From CANKJK01 sp040081715 (GTDB lineage Bacteria; Acidobacteriota; Vicinamibacteria; Vicinamibacterales; UBA2999), in contig JBEBFY010000002.1 of NCBI GenBank assembly GCA_040081715.1, positions 248,001-312,000 on the forward strand: DNA of 64,000 bases. The letters are read 5' to 3'. The notes under the pieces are model-generated. The model was given only the letters and a program-made list of their open reading frames with translations, was not told the origin of the DNA and made no database searches. A program made the translations under genes and the position numbers. Shown piece by piece: positions 60,931 through 64,000 of this stretch (within the stretch, counting starts at the first letter, position 1; each line of letters starts with the position of its first letter).

Positions 60931-63011
60931 GATGGCACCGCCTGGCCCGCCTGGCCGCAGCCGCGATCGGACTCGCGGCCGTGGGACTTGTCGTCACCAA
61001 GATCGGCACGCGGCCGGCCCGCGTGGCGCAAACCGCTCCCGAGCGGCTAGACCCCAGGGCCACCGTCGAATCCACGGGGGCGACCACCTCCGAGATCCGC
61101 GGCGTGAAGGAGGACTATCAGGTCAAGGCCGCCCACCAGCTCATGTATGAGGACGGAACCTCGAGGTCACTCGACGTCGAGATCACCGTCAAGAACCGCG
61201 GCGGCCGGGACTTCGTCATGTCGGGCAAGGAGGCTCGGGCCGGCGCCGGCAATGCGTCGCTGGACCTCACCGGGCGCGTGAACCTGCGCGCGAGCGACGG
61301 CTTCGAGATCGACACAGACGCCGCGCACTACTCCGAAGCCGATGGTTTGGTCCGGGCCCCTGGGACGTTCACCTTCCGCCGTGGCCGGATGCAGGGCAGC
61401 GGCGTCGGCATGGTGTATGACAAAGGGGACGACGTCCTGGCCATGACCAGTGCGGCCCGCATCATCTTTCTGGACGAGGCTGGCGCCGTCGTGACCGACG
61501 TCTCGGGTGGCAGCGCCACTCTCGATCGGGGCCTGCACATCCTCACCATCGAAGGCGGTGCACATGCCGTACGCGACGAGCAGGCGCTCGACGCATCGCG
61601 TCTGGTGGCGACCCTGTCCGAGGACAACGAGCACGTGACGTTCATGGAGCTGCGCGGTGAGGCGCGCGTGGCGGGTGGCTCGGCCGCATTCGACTCGATG
61701 AGCGCGGCAGCCATCGACCTCTCCTATAACAGTGATGGTTCGATTCTGGAGCGCGTGAGCCTCGACGGCACGGCGGCCGTTGCCATGGCCGGCGACACGG
61801 GGGGAGCCTCCGGCCGGCAGGTCTTCGGTGACCGCCTCGGGATCACCCTTGAGGCCGGAGACACGGTCACAGGGCTGTCGGGTCTCGGACACGTCCGGCT
61901 GGATCTGCCTGCGACATCCGAGTCGCCGCTCCGATCCATCACGGCGCACGAACTGGCGGGAACCGGGAAGGCGCCACAGGGCCTCACCGACGTACGGTTC
62001 TCCGGTAGCGTGGTGTTCAGGGAAACGCCTCCGGTCGCCAACGCGCAGTCTCGAACGGCCCGATCGGCCACCCTGCAGCTCGTGCTGGAGAAGGACGCGG
62101 TCGGACAGGCCGCTTTTGCGGGAGCCGTGACCTTCGAGGAGCAGGGCCTCCGTGCGGGCGGGGGTGAGGCGGACTACGACCCTTCGGCCGGAACGCTCGT
62201 CCTTCGGGGCCGTGACGCGGCCGGGGCACCACGCGTCGAGGACGCCCGTGTCAGCGTGATAGCCGACCAGATCACGGTCACCCTCGACTCCCATCACATG
62301 ACCGCGACGGGTCGCGTGCAGACGGTGCTGCGCCAGGGATCGGGTGAGGGCGGCGGACAGCTCCCCGGACTCCTCGATCGCTCACAGGCGGCGCGAGCTA
62401 CCGCCGGGACGTTTGTCTACGCCGGGGGCAACGGCCAGGCGGTCTACACCGGGAGCGTCCAGCTCTGGCAGGGCGAGACCACGATCCGGACAGATCGACT
62501 CGTGCTGGACCGGGACACCGGCGACCTGGATGCCACCGGCACCGCCCGCGCCACGCTGACGCTGGACTCCGGCACCATGGTCGGACGGGCCGACCGTATC
62601 CACTACGCCGACGCCACACGCTCGGTGGAATACCTGGGTGCACAGGGATCCGCCGCTGCCGCACAGCTCAGCGGACCGCAGGGCGACCTCCGGGCCGACC
62701 GCATCGCGCTGGTCCTGGCCGCCGCGTCGCAGACCCTCGAGTACATGGACGCCACGGGGCGGACGGTGCTCAAGCTGGAGGGCCGGACCATTGCGGGCGC
62801 ACGTCTCCACTATCGGATCGCCGATGAGCGGTACGACATCGAGGGCACACCAGGGACACCCGTGACGATCACGCAGGGGTGCGACTCGACAACCGGCCGG
62901 GCGTTGACCTGGTTCAAGGCCACCGATAGGATGCTCGTCGATGGTCGCGAAGACACACGGACCTCCACGAAGAGCCGGGGCGGTCCCTGCCCGGAGTCCC
63001 GGCCCCGCTGA
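60927..63011 (+). CDS. LptC-LptA fusion protein, LPS transport
   Basis: 694 residues. A membrane anchor (residues 5-23, ARLAAAAIGLAAVGLVV) is followed by an LptC-like domain (to about residue 200) and a run of OstA/LptA-type beta-jellyroll strands (about 200-690: GRDFVMSGKEARAGAG, YSEADGLVRAPG, VVFRETPP, TVTLDSHHMTATGRV, RADRIHYADA). In most Gram-negatives these are two proteins that bridge LptB2FG to the outer membrane; here one chain joins them. The next gene is lptB, which supports the role. Ribosome site near ATG 60927, overlapping recJ. Confidence 0.8.
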   Translation: MRWHRLARLAAAAIGLAAVGLVVTKIGTRPARVAQTAPERLDPRATVESTGATTSEIRGVKEDYQVKAAHQLMYEDGTSRSLDVEITVKNRGGRDFVMSGKEARAGAGNASLDLTGRVNLRASDGFEIDTDAAHYSEADGLVRAPGTFTFRRGRMQGSGVGMVYDKGDDVLAMTSAARIIFLDEAGAVVTDVSGGSATLDRGLHILTIEGGAHAVRDEQALDASRLVATLSEDNEHVTFMELRGEARVAGGSAAFDSMSAAAIDLSYNSDGSILERVSLDGTAAVAMAGDTGGASGRQVFGDRLGITLEAGDTVTGLSGLGHVRLDLPATSESPLRSITAHELAGTGKAPQGLTDVRFSGSVVFRETPPVANAQSRTARSATLQLVLEKDAVGQAAFAGAVTFEEQGLRAGGGEADYDPSAGTLVLRGRDAAGAPRVEDARVSVIADQITVTLDSHHMTATGRVQTVLRQGSGEGGGQLPGLLDRSQAARATAGTFVYAGGNGQAVYTGSVQLWQGETTIRTDRLVLDRDTGDLDATGTARATLTLDSGTMVGRADRIHYADATRSVEYLGAQGSAAAAQLSGPQGDLRADRIALVLAAASQTLEYMDATGRTVLKLEGRTIAGARLHYRIADERYDIEGTPGTPVTITQGCDSTTGRALTWFKATDRMLVDGREDTRTSTKSRGGPCPESRPR

Positions 63012-63736
63012 TGCCCACACTGCAGACCATTGACCTGACGAAGTCCTTCAGCGGGCGCACCGTGGTGCGCGGCGTGAGTTTGCAGGTCCACTCAGGAGAA
63101 ATTGTCGGCTTGCTCGGCCCGAACGGGGCAGGCAAGACCACCACGTTCCATATGACGGTCGGCCTGACCGCACCCGACTCCGGGCGCGTGCTCCTTGACG
63201 AGGAGGACCTGACGGACGCGCCGATGTACGTCCGGGCGCGCAAGGGCATCGGCTACCTTCCGCAGGAGCCCTCGATCTTTCGCGGGCTGACGGTCGAGCA
63301 GAACATCCTCGCGATCCTGGAGACGCTCCCGCTCACCCGCGCGGAACGGCGTACGCGCCTGGCGGGGCTGCTGGACGAACTGCACCTGACGCCCCTCGCT
63401 AAGTCGCCCGCGCACACGCTCTCGGGTGGAGAGCGGCGGCGCACCGAGATCACCCGTGCGTTGGTGATGTCGCCCCGCTTCATCCTGCTCGACGAACCAT
63501 TTGCCGGCATCGACCCGATCGCCATCACCGAGATCCAGGGCATCATTTCGCAGCTGAAGGCGCGCGGAATCGGCGTACTCGTGACCGATCACAACGTGCG
63601 GGAAACGCTGCGGATCACGGATCGTGCGTACATCGTCCATGACGGCGTGCTCTATCAGAGCGGCAGCCCTGCCGACCTCGCGGCCGACGCGGAGGTGCGC
63701 CGGATTTACCTCGGGGCTGACTTTCGCTTGGACTAG
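63011..63736 (+). CDS. lptB: LPS export ABC transporter ATP-binding protein
   Basis: Drives lipopolysaccharide extraction with LptFG. The 241-residue ATPase has Walker A GPNGAGKTTTFHM, signature TLSGGERRRTEITRAL, Walker B FILLDEPFAGIDP and the H-loop VTDHNVRETL. GIGYLPQEPSIFRGLTVEQNI is the LptB-specific Q-loop region. Overlaps the lptCA stop by 1 base. rpoN follows, the common lptA-lptB-rpoN order. Confidence 0.97.
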   Translation: MPTLQTIDLTKSFSGRTVVRGVSLQVHSGEIVGLLGPNGAGKTTTFHMTVGLTAPDSGRVLLDEEDLTDAPMYVRARKGIGYLPQEPSIFRGLTVEQNILAILETLPLTRAERRTRLAGLLDELHLTPLAKSPAHTLSGGERRRTEITRALVMSPRFILLDEPFAGIDPIAITEIQGIISQLKARGIGVLVTDHNVRETLRITDRAYIVHDGVLYQSGSPADLAADAEVRRIYLGADFRLD

Positions 63737-63775
63737 ACTTCAGATCACACGGTGCCCCCTCGGGGCGTCCTCCGA

Positions 63776-64000
63776 ATGGCTATTTACCAGAAGCTCCACA
63801 CGCGCCTCGTTCAGAAACTTGTTCTGACGCCGTCATTGCAGCAGGCGATCAAGCTCCTGCCGATGTCGACGCTCGAACTGTCGGAGCTGCTCAACCAGGA
63901 GATGGTGGAGAACCCGATGCTGGAGGAGGTGCCCACCGACGACCTCCAGCCTCCCGAGGTGCAGGCCGAGACCGAGGCGGCCGAGAAGAAGGACGAAAAG
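63776..64000 (+). CDS. rpoN: RNA polymerase sigma-54 factor, 5' part
   Basis: The first 75 codons, cut by the window end. Region I is clear: HTRLVQKLVLTPSLQQAIKLL followed by PMSTLELSELLNQEMVENPMLEE, the glutamine-rich activator-response region. An acidic region II begins at the edge. It starts 39 bases after lptB. NtrY-like kinase signalling elsewhere in the window could act through sigma-54. Confidence 0.95.
   Translation, partial: MAIYQKLHTRLVQKLVLTPSLQQAIKLLPMSTLELSELLNQEMVENPMLEEVPTDDLQPPEVQAETEAAEKKDEK

Overview
This is a gene-dense, high-GC stretch of a bacterial chromosome. There are 57 protein genes (two cut by the window edges, one with a broken reading frame) and one tRNA, and no gene-free stretch reaches 300 bases. 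I see no insertion sequence, prophage, plasmid function, integrase or CRISPR array. The content points to a free-living Gram-negative: lipopolysaccharide export (lptCA, lptB), an outer-membrane barrel protein and a BepA-like periplasmic protease. HspR, RNase J, LexA, an FtsK translocase and many GTG starts are also present. I infer an Acidobacteriota-like lineage (Vicinamibacteria type) from this mix, but no rRNA gene is present to prove it.

Layout. 1-2910: aromatic amino acid genes (aroF 3' part, tyrA) and a thiolase. 2920-4976 (minus): a GT4 glycosyltransferase and two unknowns. 5024-8670: leucyl aminopeptidase, a tiny membrane protein, a large membrane protein with a disturbed 3' end, and an ankyrin-like protein. 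8679-17110 (minus): two housekeeping clusters, RNase J-ftsK-amiC, and lexA-DUF3467-nth-metallopeptidase-rsmA. 17180-24792 (plus): a long tightly packed operon with a sugar kinase, a secreted protein, recG, rsmD, coaD, aspartate aminotransferase, a GlcD-type oxidase and a CDGSH protein. 24782-27091: an envelope group, including a class-C beta-lactamase-fold protein that has lost its catalytic residues.

27065-32845 (minus) is a heat-shock operon, hspR-cbpA-clpB-ftsH, preceded by a promoter that overlaps a HAIR-like HspR operator. It joins disaggregation, co-chaperone and membrane proteolysis under one repressor. 32945-39433 holds a TerC membrane protein, an M48 protease, a PDZ/membrane/GAF/SpoIIE phosphatase, acylphosphatase, apt, tRNA-Arg(CCT) and a TPR protein. 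39492-43693 (minus) holds mutS and a peptide-binding lipoprotein. 43722-46749 holds tsaB, rimI, a DUF465 protein and the phosphatidylethanolamine pathway pair psd-pssA. 46746-52936 holds a very large NtrY-like sensor kinase, an unknown membrane protein and a beta-propeller protein. 52998-64000 (plus) holds guaA, dnaE, accA, recJ, an LptC-LptA fusion, lptB and the start of rpoN.

The most notable observations are the degenerate serine hydrolase, the HspR operon containing ftsH, repeated TANNNT boxes 5-9 nt before start codons (leaderless transcripts), the 1331-residue orphan kinase, and a CTG-only start for nth. I did not find an unmistakable new multi-gene system.
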